Source of the DNA: an uncultured Pseudomonadota bacterium
GTDB lineage: Bacteria; Pseudomonadota; Gammaproteobacteria; Steroidobacterales; Steroidobacteraceae
Direction: 5' to 3'
NCBI GenBank assembly: GCA_903884105.1
Contig: CAISDJ010000079.1
Location: 28,305 to 92,304 of the forward strand
Length of the DNA stretch: 64,000 nucleotides
Shown: piece after piece, positions 18,104-27,140 of the stretch
Numbering within the stretch: position 1 is the stretch's first letter
Layout: the number at the start of each line of letters is the position of its first letter
Made by a program: the position numbers and the translations under genes
The notes under the pieces: generated by a model
The model's input: only the letters and a program-made list of their open reading frames with translations
What the model was told of the DNA's origin: nothing
The model's database searches: none

Positions 18104-20590
18104 TTACTGAACCAGCGTGACGGCATTGCCAATTGCAGTCGCACAGACCGCCTTGGCGACCACACGCGTGCGGGTCGGGTTGCACCCGGACGAGCACAGC
18201 CGTGTACTGACCAGACTTTCAAGTTCCGACTTGACTGTCGCCCGATCCGGATTGCTGGCGAGCTGCGTCAATCCCAGCGTTCGATCCAGCAAGGGATTGA
18301 TCAGACGGTCGAGACCGCCCTGCGCGGACAGGTCCGCATTGAGGACTTCCGGCGCGCCCCAGAATTGCCCCCGCTTGGTGTCATCATCCACCAGGGCACT
18401 GCAATACGAGATCGCAAGCTGGGCGAGGCCCACCTGGTGTGCAGCAAGGAACCCACCGAAGTTTTCCGTGTTCGGCAGCTGTTGCTTCACATTGGCGTAG
18501 GTAGCCCGGATAGACGTCACATTCGGGCTGACGCCCGTGATGCCCGCCATGGTCGCAGAGATCTCCTCGAACGTACGCACGCCGATATCGGAAGGTCGCG
18601 GCACGTTTGCCACCGCCGGGATCACCGGTTGCGCGTCGTTCGAACAAACCTTTGAATGGCTGCCCAACAGATCGAAGCACAGATAGAACTCGTCGAACTG
18701 CGGGCCCTTTTCCAGCCCGATGATTGTTCCGACATTGGAGATCGCCTGACCGGCCGTCGCGGTATAGAGAGAATCCGTAATGGCCGTATCCAGATTCTTG
18801 TACGCCTGTCCGACTGTCGGCTCGGTGCCGTTCAGCCCGATGCGCATGCCGCGAATCGGAATGCTCCCGGGCCGGGCCGCCGGATCAAGACTGATGAACT
18901 TTGGCGTATTGAAGAGATAGGCGTGACTATCGTACTGGCTGACCTCGAACATCACGTAGCTCTGGGGTACGTTGACGAGGTGACTGACGCTGAACAGCAG
19001 GAAGTACTTCTGGCCCACGCCGGCCTCGAAGTTCTGCTGAACTTGTGCGGGCGTCAGCGCTCGATTGTGGATTGCCACGAGGCGTAACGTACCCTGCCAT
19101 TGCCTGTTTCCACTCACCTCGTTGCCGAGTACAAAGGCCAAGGTATCGTCCCACGCACCAAGTGTGCCGCCCGATGCCTCCGAATCACCGGTGAATACAC
19201 CGTTAACGTAAATCCTTCTCCCCGAAACGGGATTGAAGGTCACAACCACGTGCTGCAGTGTCGCCTGCAAATCCTCGTCGGCGTCTGCCGTAGAGAGAGC
19301 CGGGGAGCCGTTGGCATTGGTCGCACTACTGCGGCCAAATGCATCGTAGTTGTACATGGTCTGGCCCAGCGTGAAGTTCCTGGCTGTCGTACCACCCGAG
19401 TAGCTGATGATGTGTGCCTGCTCCTGAGTCACATTCGCCGGCACCACCCACCCCTCAATGGAGTATTCACCGGTCGCAACAATCAGGTCACGGAGCTTCT
19501 TGCTGGCAGCGGTTGAACCCTGCGCCTTGCCCGACAGGATCTGGATGCCCCACCCACCGACCCAATTGGTGTCGGCTCCAGACATCGTCAGGTTCAGTGC
19601 CGGCTCCACACCGCTCGTGTCATAGGCGATGTTTCCGGACCCCGTCTTGAACTCGTACAGCGCGATAACGTTCGTGTCGAAGCGATTCCCGCCACTCGCG
19701 ACCGTGCCGTCGTACATGGACAGCGCCTTGCTCAGGAAGAGCGTTGCATCGACTTGTGTCGGCGTGATCGCATCGCTCATCGCTTGGATCGCCGCCTGCA
19801 TCACAGTGGCATTGGTAGCGCAGTCAGGGCTGCTCGTTGCAGGAGGCGTCCAGCAGTTGTGGAATTCGCTGCGCAGGCGAACCACGAAGCGGGACAACGC
19901 CGGATTGTCGAGGTTGATCTTGACCTTCGCCGCCGCATACGCCTCGGCGGGGTCACTGGAAGCGAAGAAGGGTTGCTGCTGGGTCGCTGACTGCGAGCTG
20001 TGGCACCCGGCACAATTGGCTCTCAGGAGATTGTGAATCGCCGTGAACTGCGCAGGCGGAGTGACCGGGAAGCTCTTGCTGGACCCCGGATCCTTCAGGG
20101 GAGGGGCCGTCAACTGAATCGTCTTGCCTCCCCCGCTCTGCGTAACGCTCGCCCAATCGCTGATCCAGCGGGTGAGGATTGCGCCGCAGCTGGCACTGTC
20201 TGCGAGCCAGCAGTTGTGCCCGGAGGCTACCTTGGTGACCATTCTCGAATCAGCCGGGGACGCGAGATTCACGATGCCGAGCGCCTGCTGGTAGGCAAGA
20301 TTCACGTCGTCCATGCGGGCGAAATCAGGAGTCTGTCCACCCAGCCTATGGCACGAGCCACAGCGGTTGTCCGCCTTGACGTTGTCCCATACGCTGATCT
20401 TGAAAGCCTGAATATCTGCCGTTGCCGGAGCCGGCCCGGTGTACGAAGACGGCTGCGTCGGCGCGGAGGTCAGCGGGTTCTGTGCGGTTTCAGCACCACC
20501 GCCGCAACCCGCAAGTCCCAGGACCATCAACAAGGCCGTGCCGGAGAATCGCGCACTGCGGGGCGTAAGTATGTGCATCATGAGTTGCAT
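18104..20590 (-). CDS. LamG-domain lipoprotein with two heme-c motifs
   Basis: 828 residues. The signal peptide ends in a lipobox (VLGLAGC, Cys29), so it is a lipoprotein. Two cytochrome-c motifs, CGSCH at 77-81 and CAGCH at 193-197, lie in the N-terminal third with His/Met-containing flanks. A LamG/concanavalin-like jelly roll follows at about 300-490 ('NFTLGQTMYNYDAFGRSS', 'VVTFNPVSGRRIYVNGVF', 'LRLVAIHNRALTPAQVQQNF'). The last 330 residues are unassigned. Together these suggest a surface redox protein that binds a polysaccharide or similar ligand. AGGAG just before the ATG at 20590 also suits the ATG at 20581. It lies 6 nt after the upstream gene. Confidence 0.88.
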   Translation of the reverse strand: MQLMMHILTPRSARFSGTALLMVLGLAGCGGGAETAQNPLTSAPTQPSSYTGPAPATADIQAFKISVWDNVKADNRCGSCHRLGGQTPDFARMDDVNLAYQQALGIVNLASPADSRMVTKVASGHNCWLADSASCGAILTRWISDWASVTQSGGGKTIQLTAPPLKDPGSSKSFPVTPPAQFTAIHNLLRANCAGCHSSQSATQQQPFFASSDPAEAYAAAKVKINLDNPALSRFVVRLRSEFHNCWTPPATSSPDCATNATVMQAAIQAMSDAITPTQVDATLFLSKALSMYDGTVASGGNRFDTNVIALYEFKTGSGNIAYDTSGVEPALNLTMSGADTNWVGGWGIQILSGKAQGSTAASKKLRDLIVATGEYSIEGWVVPANVTQEQAHIISYSGGTTARNFTLGQTMYNYDAFGRSSATNANGSPALSTADADEDLQATLQHVVVTFNPVSGRRIYVNGVFTGDSEASGGTLGAWDDTLAFVLGNEVSGNRQWQGTLRLVAIHNRALTPAQVQQNFEAGVGQKYFLLFSVSHLVNVPQSYVMFEVSQYDSHAYLFNTPKFISLDPAARPGSIPIRGMRIGLNGTEPTVGQAYKNLDTAITDSLYTATAGQAISNVGTIIGLEKGPQFDEFYLCFDLLGSHSKVCSNDAQPVIPAVANVPRPSDIGVRTFEEISATMAGITGVSPNVTSIRATYANVKQQLPNTENFGGFLAAHQVGLAQLAISYCSALVDDDTKRGQFWGAPEVLNADLSAQGGLDRLINPLLDRTLGLTQLASNPDRATVKSELESLVSTRLCSSGCNPTRTRVVAKAVCATAIGNAVTLVQ

Positions 20591-20596
20591 CTCTCC

Positions 20597-21811
20597 TCAA
20601 TCGCCCCGGCAGTAGACAGCCGTTTCCGCGAACACGCTTTTAAGGCTGTAGTTGCCGCTCTTGAACACGCCGACGATACGCTGAACCTCACCCCGATCTG
20701 CTGCATCGCTGGGTGAACGGAAACAGACATTCCTGAATACCTTCTCAACCTGGCACTGCGCGAAGGTATCGCTGCTCCCCAGCTCCTGGCCAAGCGACTT
20801 TGCCCCCTGGCCTTTTCCCGGCAGCGACTGGGACCAGCCGAGAAGCGAGTTCTGCCCGCTTCTCCAGTAATTGTCCCAATGGTCATCGGGGGTGACATAG
20901 CCCGTCTTGAAATTGTCAGAGTTGATCAGGTACTTGGGCTGGACCTGCCCTTGCGTGTAGACGAGCCGTCCCGCGGTCTCATCGAAGTTGTAGTAGGCAA
21001 ACGACTGGGCCATCGGATCCATGCCGCTATGGCAGCCGACGCAGTTATTCAGGAAGAGCCGGCTATCACCACCGGGGCTTCGGGTCACGTCCTGACGAAT
21101 CCTGTCCGGCGGCCGTGATGTATCGTGCACCTGCTCCAGGTCGCGGCACATGTGGTTCAGCATTGTGAAGCGGAACATCGCGCGATTGGTCCCGAGAACG
21201 AAGAAGGCCTGCGAGGCCGCCCGGCTCGTAATGACTCCAGCGGTTGCGGCCGGCGGCAGCCCGCTCAGAGAAGACTGTGTGGTCTGCTGCAAGGCGGTGC
21301 GAAGATCGACGTGGTTGTCCTCCAGATACTGGTAGTGATCATTGTTGGCTGGCGAGTATGCGGGCGCACCGCCGCTCGAAGCGGTGTAGAGGATGTCCTC
21401 CGAAAGCACTGTATTGAAAGGCACCTCGTCTCGGACCATGCCAATGACCGTTGCCGTGTAATCGTTCAGCGGAGCGAAAACGGTCTGGTCCCGATTGGTC
21501 CACGGCGTGACAAAATTCTTCAACGTGACGTTGTAGAAGGGGCTTGATTCAATCCGATTCCGGTCGATCGCCAGATTGGCTGCCAGCAATGCTCCAGCAG
21601 TGTCATTGGTACTGTTAATGAGCGCCGCCATCTGGGTCAACGTTGCCTCGGACGGTGGAATACCGACCAGCCGATCATGAATTCTCTTTGCCTGGTCTCT
21701 CGGTGCAGCGATTGCAGCAGGCGACAGGGCGCTGAGGAGCATCCCCGCGATCACTGCATAGGCAATGCCGGCGCTCGTCCGTGGCGCCCTGGTCATCGTG
21801 TGCCGTTGCAT
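20597..21811 (-). CDS. Secreted protein with a single CxxCH heme-binding motif
   Basis: 404 residues from ATG 21811, with GGAGGG eight nt upstream. The signal peptide covers residues 1-36 ('AVIAGMLLSALSPAAIAA'). A CVGCH motif at 257-261 is followed by 'SGMDPMAQSFAYYNFDE', a pattern also seen in planctomycete-type DUF1588/DUF1592 cytochrome-like proteins ('C..CH..MDP.G...E.FD'). It therefore probably binds one heme c in the periplasm or outside. It is the first gene of the minus-strand block and is divergent from the HzsA-related gene across a 325-nt spacer. Confidence 0.85.
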   Translation of the reverse strand: MQRHTMTRAPRTSAGIAYAVIAGMLLSALSPAAIAAPRDQAKRIHDRLVGIPPSEATLTQMAALINSTNDTAGALLAANLAIDRNRIESSPFYNVTLKNFVTPWTNRDQTVFAPLNDYTATVIGMVRDEVPFNTVLSEDILYTASSGGAPAYSPANNDHYQYLEDNHVDLRTALQQTTQSSLSGLPPAATAGVITSRAASQAFFVLGTNRAMFRFTMLNHMCRDLEQVHDTSRPPDRIRQDVTRSPGGDSRLFLNNCVGCHSGMDPMAQSFAYYNFDETAGRLVYTQGQVQPKYLINSDNFKTGYVTPDDHWDNYWRSGQNSLLGWSQSLPGKGQGAKSLGQELGSSDTFAQCQVEKVFRNVCFRSPSDAADRGEVQRIVGVFKSGNYSLKSVFAETAVYCRGD

Positions 21812-22136
21812 TCGCTCATCCCTCCAGGCAATTCATGTTAAGCCGCAGTCCCAAGATGCATGCCAGCTCATCTGTGACGACTATACGAAGCGGGTACTGC
21901 CAATTGCAGCTGTCTCGCCTATCCGACGTCGCGAGATGGAGACATGGCATTCTGGATTCCATCCACAGTTACGCTCGCCGCAGCAGAAAACCACGGAGCC
22001 GATCCGATCTTCTGTGACAGCGTTAACGGATCGTGGAATATGTCGCGTCGATCATGCCAGACACCTCTTGAACGGTAGCGCCAGCGCTCAGCTTGACGCA
22101 TGCCGCTCAATGAACAGGCCCTCCGGAGTCCTCGGA
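21812..22136. promoter_or_regulatory. Divergent intergenic region between the two blocks of the heme/envelope cluster
   Basis: 325 nt between divergent starts, so it should contain promoters for both blocks, but no -35/-10 pair stands out. One inverted repeat is visible: CGATCCG (22000-22006) and CGGATCG (22027-22033), 20 nt apart. No ORF here looks real. Confidence 0.5.
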
Positions 22137-24881
22137 ATGAATCAGCAACCTGCGATCGATCACTTGAACCGCGAGCGACCGCAGTCCGGAGCGGGCCGCG
22201 CGCTTGTCCCGTCGGTCCGTCGAGTTCCGCTCTGGATCGCTGCTGTTTGCGTTGCCCTGCTTGCGGGTTGCGGCGGCGAGGGCAACAACGTGACCTTGGG
22301 AAGCGGCCAGAGCACTGATCCGGTCGTCCTCGATTTCCCGGTCTTCTACGTCAAGCGACCGGTTCCAGATCCCTTGGCTGCGCAAAGCGACGCCCGCGAA
22401 CTGCGGACCTTCCAGATCGGTGCGGACCTGTTCATGCGCGACCGGGCGTCTCCGACTTCCGCCGAGACAAACCTGACGAGCGCCATTACGCAGGCTCTTG
22501 GCGATGTCAGCGACGTCGATGTTTCCTTCGACGGCCGGAAAGTCGTCTTTTCGATGCGGGCAAAGTTCATCGAAGGCGCGGATGAAGAGGATCAGCCCAC
22601 CTGGAACATCTGGGAGTACAACCTCACCACCAAGGCCCTGCGTCGTGTCATCGGCTCAGACACCACGGCAGAGGAAGGTCACGATCGCTTCCCTCATTAC
22701 CTTCCGGACGGCCGGATCGTATTTGCATCGACCCGTCAGCGGCAATCCAAGGCGATATTGCTGGACGAAGGCAAGCCGCAGTATTCCGGGCAGGATGAGA
22801 ACAACAACGAACCAGCATTCGTCCTTCACGTCATGGACGCCGACGGGAGTGACATTCACCAGGTCACGTACAACCAGAGTCACGACTTCGACTCCAGTGT
22901 ATTGTCCAACGGGCAGGTTGTTTTCAGTCGGTGGGAAGGCGCGGTGGGCGGTGACCGGATCAGCCTTTATCGAATGAATCCCGATGGCACAGCACTGGAA
23001 CTGCTGTATGGCTCGCATAGCCACGCTACCGGAAGTGGTGGCAGCACCATCCAGTTCATGAGCCCGAAACCAACCCAGAATGGCAAGCTCTTGGCGCTGA
23101 TCCGCCCGTTCACCGACACGGATGAAGGGGGAGACCTGATCACCATCGATACGGCAAACTACGTCGAGAACGCTCAGCCGACTCTGCCAAACGCAGGCGT
23201 GCTCGCTGGCCCCGCCCAGACACGAATCACAGTCACCGACGTGAGGACGATTCCTGGCCCTTCCCCGGGAGGGAGATACCGCTCGGCATTCCCGCTATGG
23301 GACGGCACGAACAGGGTACTGGTCAGCTGGAGTCAGTGCAGAGTGACCCTCAACGCTCGCGTGCTCCCCTGCACAAGCGCGAACCTGAGTGACCCGGCCG
23401 TCGTGCCTGCCGCGCCACTGTACGGCGTCTATATCTATGACGTTGGCCAGAATACCCAGGCACCCATCGTCGCGCCAACGGAAGGCATCATTTACACGGA
23501 TGTCGTCGCCGCGGCTGCCCGCACGGCACCGGCCGTGATCATCGACAAGACCGTGGGCGTGGATCTCGATGCCAACCTGGCCGGGGAAGGCGTGGGCATC
23601 CTGAACATCAAGAGCGTCTACGACGTCGACGGCGTCGATGGCGCAACGGGCGGTCTGATCGCCACGCGCAATCCGCGGACGACTCCGGCTGCGCCTCGAC
23701 AGGCACAGTTCCTGCGACTGGAAAAGCCAGTCTCGATCCCGGATGACCTGACATTGGACCCGGACCTGCTCGACCAGGCTTTCGGCCCCAACCGCGGTCT
23801 CGGGTTGAAGGATATTCTTGGATACATTCCCATTGAGCCCGACGGGTCGATCAAAGCCAGGGTACCCGCCAATGTCGCCTTCGCAATCAGCATCGTCGAC
23901 GGCAATGGCCAGCGGGTTGGCACACGCCACCAGAGCTGGCTGCAGCTTCGTCCCGGCGAAGTCGTGACGTGTGGGGGTTGCCACAACCCTGCGACGACCC
24001 CGCCACGATCACATGGCCGCAGCAATTTGTTTGCGACGGTCAATTCAGGCGCTCCGGCCGACGGCCTGTTCCCTGGAACAGACACCACGCTCCAGGGCAA
24101 TCCCGGCGAGACCATGGCCGAGACTCGTGGCCGCGTCATGTGCCCGATCAGTTCGTCGCTGGGTGGCGCTTGCAGCCCTAGCGTCAACCTGATCTTCAAC
24201 GACATCTGGACCGCGCCCGCCCCCTCCAAGGCCACAAGCTTTGATCGATGCTATACGGCGGTAACCACCGACGTGCGCAACAATCCGGCAGACCTGACCT
24301 CGAAGCACCTGTGCACGACGCGCCTCGACACTCCGATTCCAGTTCCTACACAATGCAGCCAGGCGTGGTCGAGCCTTTGCCGGGTGACGATCAACTACGT
24401 CGCTCACCTGCAGCCCATCTGGAGCAAGCCGAGACCCATCCTGAACGGCATGAACATGGTCATCGGCGACAATGTGTGCACCAGCTGCCACGGGCCTGTA
24501 AATGCAATGGCGCAGGCACAGCTCCCTGCTGCACAGCTGGACCTGACGGGCGGCCCATCGGCGGACAATCCGGAACAGCTCAACTCGTATCGCGAATTGC
24601 TGTTCACCGACAACGCACAGGAGCTGAATGTGATGGGCCAGCTTCAGGACCGGCTTGTCCAGGTCATCAACCTGAACACCGGACTCCCTGAATTCCAGTT
24701 GGTCCCGATTGCGGGTCCGATGATTGCCGGCACCGCCCGGGGTTCGCGCTTCTTTGGTGTTTTCGGCAATGGCGGGACGCATGCCGGGCGCCTGACGGCG
24801 GCGGAATTCCGATTGATCTCGGAGTGGGTGGACATCGGCGCTCAGTACTACAATGATCCCTTTGCCGTGCCGGTGAATTGA
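22137..24881 (+). CDS. HzsA-related lipoprotein with beta-propeller repeats and two heme-c motifs
   Basis: 914 residues from ATG 22137 (GGAG eight nt upstream). A lipobox 'VALLAGC' follows the signal peptide. Residues 60-330 show propeller-like repeats ('DVSFDGRKVVFSMRAKF', 'FPHYLPDGRIVFASTRQ', 'FDSSVLSNGQVVFSRWEG', 'SLYRMNPDGTALELLYGS'). The middle matches the domain of hydrazine synthase alpha-related proteins ('EPDGSIKARVPANVAF', 'WLQLRPGEVVTCGGCHNP'). Heme motifs CGGCH (near residue 611) and CTSCH (near 780) are intact. HzsA-like proteins occur far outside anammox bacteria, so hydrazine chemistry is not implied; a surface or periplasmic redox role is. Its stop overlaps the next start by one base. 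Confidence 0.87.
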   Translation: MNQQPAIDHLNRERPQSGAGRALVPSVRRVPLWIAAVCVALLAGCGGEGNNVTLGSGQSTDPVVLDFPVFYVKRPVPDPLAAQSDARELRTFQIGADLFMRDRASPTSAETNLTSAITQALGDVSDVDVSFDGRKVVFSMRAKFIEGADEEDQPTWNIWEYNLTTKALRRVIGSDTTAEEGHDRFPHYLPDGRIVFASTRQRQSKAILLDEGKPQYSGQDENNNEPAFVLHVMDADGSDIHQVTYNQSHDFDSSVLSNGQVVFSRWEGAVGGDRISLYRMNPDGTALELLYGSHSHATGSGGSTIQFMSPKPTQNGKLLALIRPFTDTDEGGDLITIDTANYVENAQPTLPNAGVLAGPAQTRITVTDVRTIPGPSPGGRYRSAFPLWDGTNRVLVSWSQCRVTLNARVLPCTSANLSDPAVVPAAPLYGVYIYDVGQNTQAPIVAPTEGIIYTDVVAAAARTAPAVIIDKTVGVDLDANLAGEGVGILNIKSVYDVDGVDGATGGLIATRNPRTTPAAPRQAQFLRLEKPVSIPDDLTLDPDLLDQAFGPNRGLGLKDILGYIPIEPDGSIKARVPANVAFAISIVDGNGQRVGTRHQSWLQLRPGEVVTCGGCHNPATTPPRSHGRSNLFATVNSGAPADGLFPGTDTTLQGNPGETMAETRGRVMCPISSSLGGACSPSVNLIFNDIWTAPAPSKATSFDRCYTAVTTDVRNNPADLTSKHLCTTRLDTPIPVPTQCSQAWSSLCRVTINYVAHLQPIWSKPRPILNGMNMVIGDNVCTSCHGPVNAMAQAQLPAAQLDLTGGPSADNPEQLNSYRELLFTDNAQELNVMGQLQDRLVQVINLNTGLPEFQLVPIAGPMIAGTARGSRFFGVFGNGGTHAGRLTAAEFRLISEWVDIGAQYYNDPFAVPVN

Positions 24882-25657
24882 TGCCGCTATCGAGACCATG
24901 GATGCAGAGATGGATCCGCCGGGCAGGCCTCTCCATAGGTCTGCTGGCACTGCAGTTCGCCGTGTTGCAGGCGGCAGCGGCCGCCGACGAGTATCAGGTG
25001 GTCGTCACCGACCCCTACCTCGAACTGCATACCGGCCCGGGTCGCAGCTACCCTGTCTTCTACGTCATCGACCGCGGCCTGACCGTCACGGTACTGAAGC
25101 GGCGCACCGACTGGTTCAAGGTGCGCAGTGATCGCGGCAAGGAAGGCTGGGTCTCAAGAGGCGAGATCCTGGCTACCCTGGGTCTCAAAGGGGATCCGCT
25201 CGATCTGCAGGAACCTTCCAGAGGGGACTTCGCGAGTCGCAGATGGGAAGCTGGCGTGATGGCTGGAGACTTCGGAGGCGCAAGCGTCTTGTCCCTCTAC
25301 GGGGCCTACGCGGTCAGCGATAGCCTTGCGCTGGAGCTGACCGGGTCACACGTCCTGGGCAACTTCTCGACCGGCGTTCTTGGAACAATCAGCCTCGTGC
25401 ATACCTTTGTTCCTGAATGGCGAGTCTCACCTTACTTTACGCTCGGGACCGGCATGATAATGACGAGCCCGAGGACAACGCTCGTGCAAGGACCCGACCG
25501 CTCCGACCAGATAGCGCATGTGGGAGCTGGCCTCCGTGGCTACCTCACTCGGCGTTTCATGGCACGCATCGAGTATCGCAGCAACGTGGTCTTCACGAGC
25601 CGCGACGACAATGAGGAAGTGGATGAATGGAAAGCAGGATTCGCTTTTTTCTTCTAA
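24881..25657 (+). CDS. SH3-domain protein with outer-membrane beta-barrel
   Basis: 258 residues from ATG 24881, which overlaps the upstream TGA by one base. A signal peptide (to about residue 35, ending AAAAADEY) is followed by a bacterial SH3 domain at about 38-95 ('LELHTGPGRSYPVFYVIDRG', 'WFKVRSDRGKEGWVSR'), usually a peptidoglycan or cell-wall binder. Residues 110-258 alternate as strands and end in 'WKAGFAFFF', typical for a small outer-membrane barrel. The protein may thus link barrel and murein. It is translationally coupled on both sides (31-nt overlap with the next gene). Confidence 0.85.
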   Translation: MPLSRPWMQRWIRRAGLSIGLLALQFAVLQAAAAADEYQVVVTDPYLELHTGPGRSYPVFYVIDRGLTVTVLKRRTDWFKVRSDRGKEGWVSRGEILATLGLKGDPLDLQEPSRGDFASRRWEAGVMAGDFGGASVLSLYGAYAVSDSLALELTGSHVLGNFSTGVLGTISLVHTFVPEWRVSPYFTLGTGMIMTSPRTTLVQGPDRSDQIAHVGAGLRGYLTRRFMARIEYRSNVVFTSRDDNEEVDEWKAGFAFFF

Positions 25658-26310
25658 CCGTCGCGATGGCGACAGCTCTGCCCGGTTGCGCGCTCCTTGG
25701 ATATGGGCGAGAGAACGGCGAAACTCCGGAGGCGACCGTGCCTTCCCCCGGGGAGCAACCGGTCATTCAGCCGGAAGTCGTGCGCCGTGAAGTCGTCACG
25801 CCAAAGATCGAAACGGAAAATTTCGAGGTCGGTGCGTTTGCGGGCATCCTCGGTATCGAGGACTTCGGAACCAATACGGTTTATGGAGTCCGGCTCGCGT
25901 ACCACATCACGGAGGACTTCTTCGTTGAGGGCGCCGTCGGCCAAAGCCGCGCTGGCAAGACCAGCTACGAGAGCCTGTCGGGGTCCGCCCCACTGCTTGT
26001 GGACAGCGAAAGGGACTATCGCTACTACACGTTGTCCGCAGGCTGGAATGCCTTGCCGGGGGAGATCTTCATTGGCCGGAATCGAGCCTACAATACAGCG
26101 CTCTATCTGATTGGGGGCGTGGGCAGCACCCGCTTCGGCGGCGATGACCTCTTCTCGATCAATGCGGGGGTCGGTTACCGGCTGCTGCTGACCGACTGGA
26201 CCGCGATACACCTCGACTTCCGTGACCACATGTTCGACACCGACTTGCTCGGAACGAACAAGACGACTCACAATCTTGAAACGCATCTTGGCCTGACAGT
26301 CTTTTTCTGA
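25627..26310 (+). CDS. Outer-membrane beta-barrel lipoprotein-like protein
   Basis: 227 residues. GAGGAAG precedes ATG 25627, which lies inside the end of the SH3 gene. The signal sequence 'FFLLTVAMATALPGCALLG' carries a possible lipobox (LPGC). A Pro/Glu-rich linker (30-65) leads into an eight-strand-like barrel ('VGAFAGILGIEDF', 'YGVRLAYHITEDFFVEGAVG', 'YYTLSAGWNALPG', 'INAGVGYRLLLTDWTAIHLD') ending in 'LGLTVFF'. It is probably the partner of the preceding barrel; ligand and function are unknown. Confidence 0.83.
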   Translation: MESRIRFFLLTVAMATALPGCALLGYGRENGETPEATVPSPGEQPVIQPEVVRREVVTPKIETENFEVGAFAGILGIEDFGTNTVYGVRLAYHITEDFFVEGAVGQSRAGKTSYESLSGSAPLLVDSERDYRYYTLSAGWNALPGEIFIGRNRAYNTALYLIGGVGSTRFGGDDLFSINAGVGYRLLLTDWTAIHLDFRDHMFDTDLLGTNKTTHNLETHLGLTVFF

Positions 26311-26337
26311 ACCACCCTGACCCGCTATCCCACTGCC

Positions 26338-26877
26338 ATGTTCAAGGAATCAGACGCAATGGATACCATCAATAGCCGCCTCCCTCGCCGCTCGGGGATA
26401 CAAGCTGCCACCGTCGCGGCCTTTGTTTTGGCGTGCTCCGCTCTCATGGGCGCCAGCAATGGACCTGCACCGCCATTCAACCTCCCTGCTCGCAGCGGAG
26501 GGACCGTCTCGCTCGACGACCTCAAAGGTCAGGTTGTCATGATCAACTTCTGGGCCAGCTGGTGCGGGCCGTGCCGCCAGGAGATGCCGCTGCTGGAGCA
26601 GATGCACAAGAAGTACGAATCACTGGGTTTCAAGCTTCTGGGCGTGAACGTGGAATCCGACACCAAGGACGCCGAGTTGATGCTCGCCAAGATTGCCGTC
26701 ACTTTCCCGGTCCTGTTCGATCGGGAGAATAAAGTCAGCCAGGTGTACTCCGTCAACGCGATGCCGAGTTCGGTCTTTATCGATCGCAAGGGCAACGTGA
26801 GGTACCTGCATCGCGGCTACAAGGCCGGCGACGAGGGTGAATACCTCAACCAGATTCGCGCCCTGCTGAAGGAGTAG
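26338..26877 (+). CDS. TlpA-family periplasmic thiol-disulfide oxidoreductase
   Basis: 179 residues from ATG 26338; ATG 26359 with AAGGA upstream is a good alternative (172 residues). A signal peptide covers about residues 20-45. The TlpA/ResA-type thioredoxin domain shows 'APPFNLPARSGGTVSLDDL', 'VMINFWASWCGPCRQEMP' with the CxxC pair near 80-83, and 'VNAMPSSVFIDRKG' with the cis-Pro. It probably keeps cysteines of the CxxCH proteins or of the following Cys-tailed DUF4266 protein reduced. It sits four bases before the DUF4266 gene in the same operon and is a paralogue of the protein at 4838-5377. Confidence 0.92.
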   Translation: MFKESDAMDTINSRLPRRSGIQAATVAAFVLACSALMGASNGPAPPFNLPARSGGTVSLDDLKGQVVMINFWASWCGPCRQEMPLLEQMHKKYESLGFKLLGVNVESDTKDAELMLAKIAVTFPVLFDRENKVSQVYSVNAMPSSVFIDRKGNVRYLHRGYKAGDEGEYLNQIRALLKE

Positions 26878-26880
26878 ATC

Positions 26881-27138
26881 ATGCATATCATGCGTGACCC
26901 ATACATCATCAGGCGTCGTGCGGTCATTGCCGGAGCCCTCTTGACTGCCATGGCGCTAAGCGGATGTGGCCACATTGAGCCCTGGGTCAAGCCCTACGAG
27001 CGTGCCGCCTTGGCCGATCCCATCATGTCAATGGACCCGAATCCGGTTTCCAGTGCGTATACGCACCACGTGTATGAAGCCCGAGAAGGTGCGAGGGGCG
27101 CGCTGGGCGGTGCCGGTGGCGGCTGCGGGTGCAACTGA
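26881..27138 (+). CDS. DUF4266 small lipoprotein with Gly-Cys tail
   Basis: 85 residues from ATG 26881 (AAGGAG seven nt upstream). A signal peptide ends in the lipobox 'ALSGC', so it should be lipid-anchored. The family core 'HIEPWVKPYERAALADPIM' and 'AYTHHVYEAREGARG' is followed by the striking tail GGAGGGCGCN. DUF4266 genes regularly sit between a TlpA-type thioredoxin and a DUF3570 gene, exactly as here (3 nt and 2 nt gaps). Function is unknown; the two tail cysteines could bind metal, form a disulfide or receive a modification. Confidence 0.92.
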   Translation: MHIMRDPYIIRRRAVIAGALLTAMALSGCGHIEPWVKPYERAALADPIMSMDPNPVSSAYTHHVYEAREGARGALGGAGGGCGCN

Positions 27139-27140
27139 CC

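Noticed and set aside
22137..24881. Hydrazine synthase (anammox) function for the HzsA-related protein
   Set aside because: No HzsB/HzsC partner or other anammox gene is present, and the domain is widespread in unrelated bacteria.
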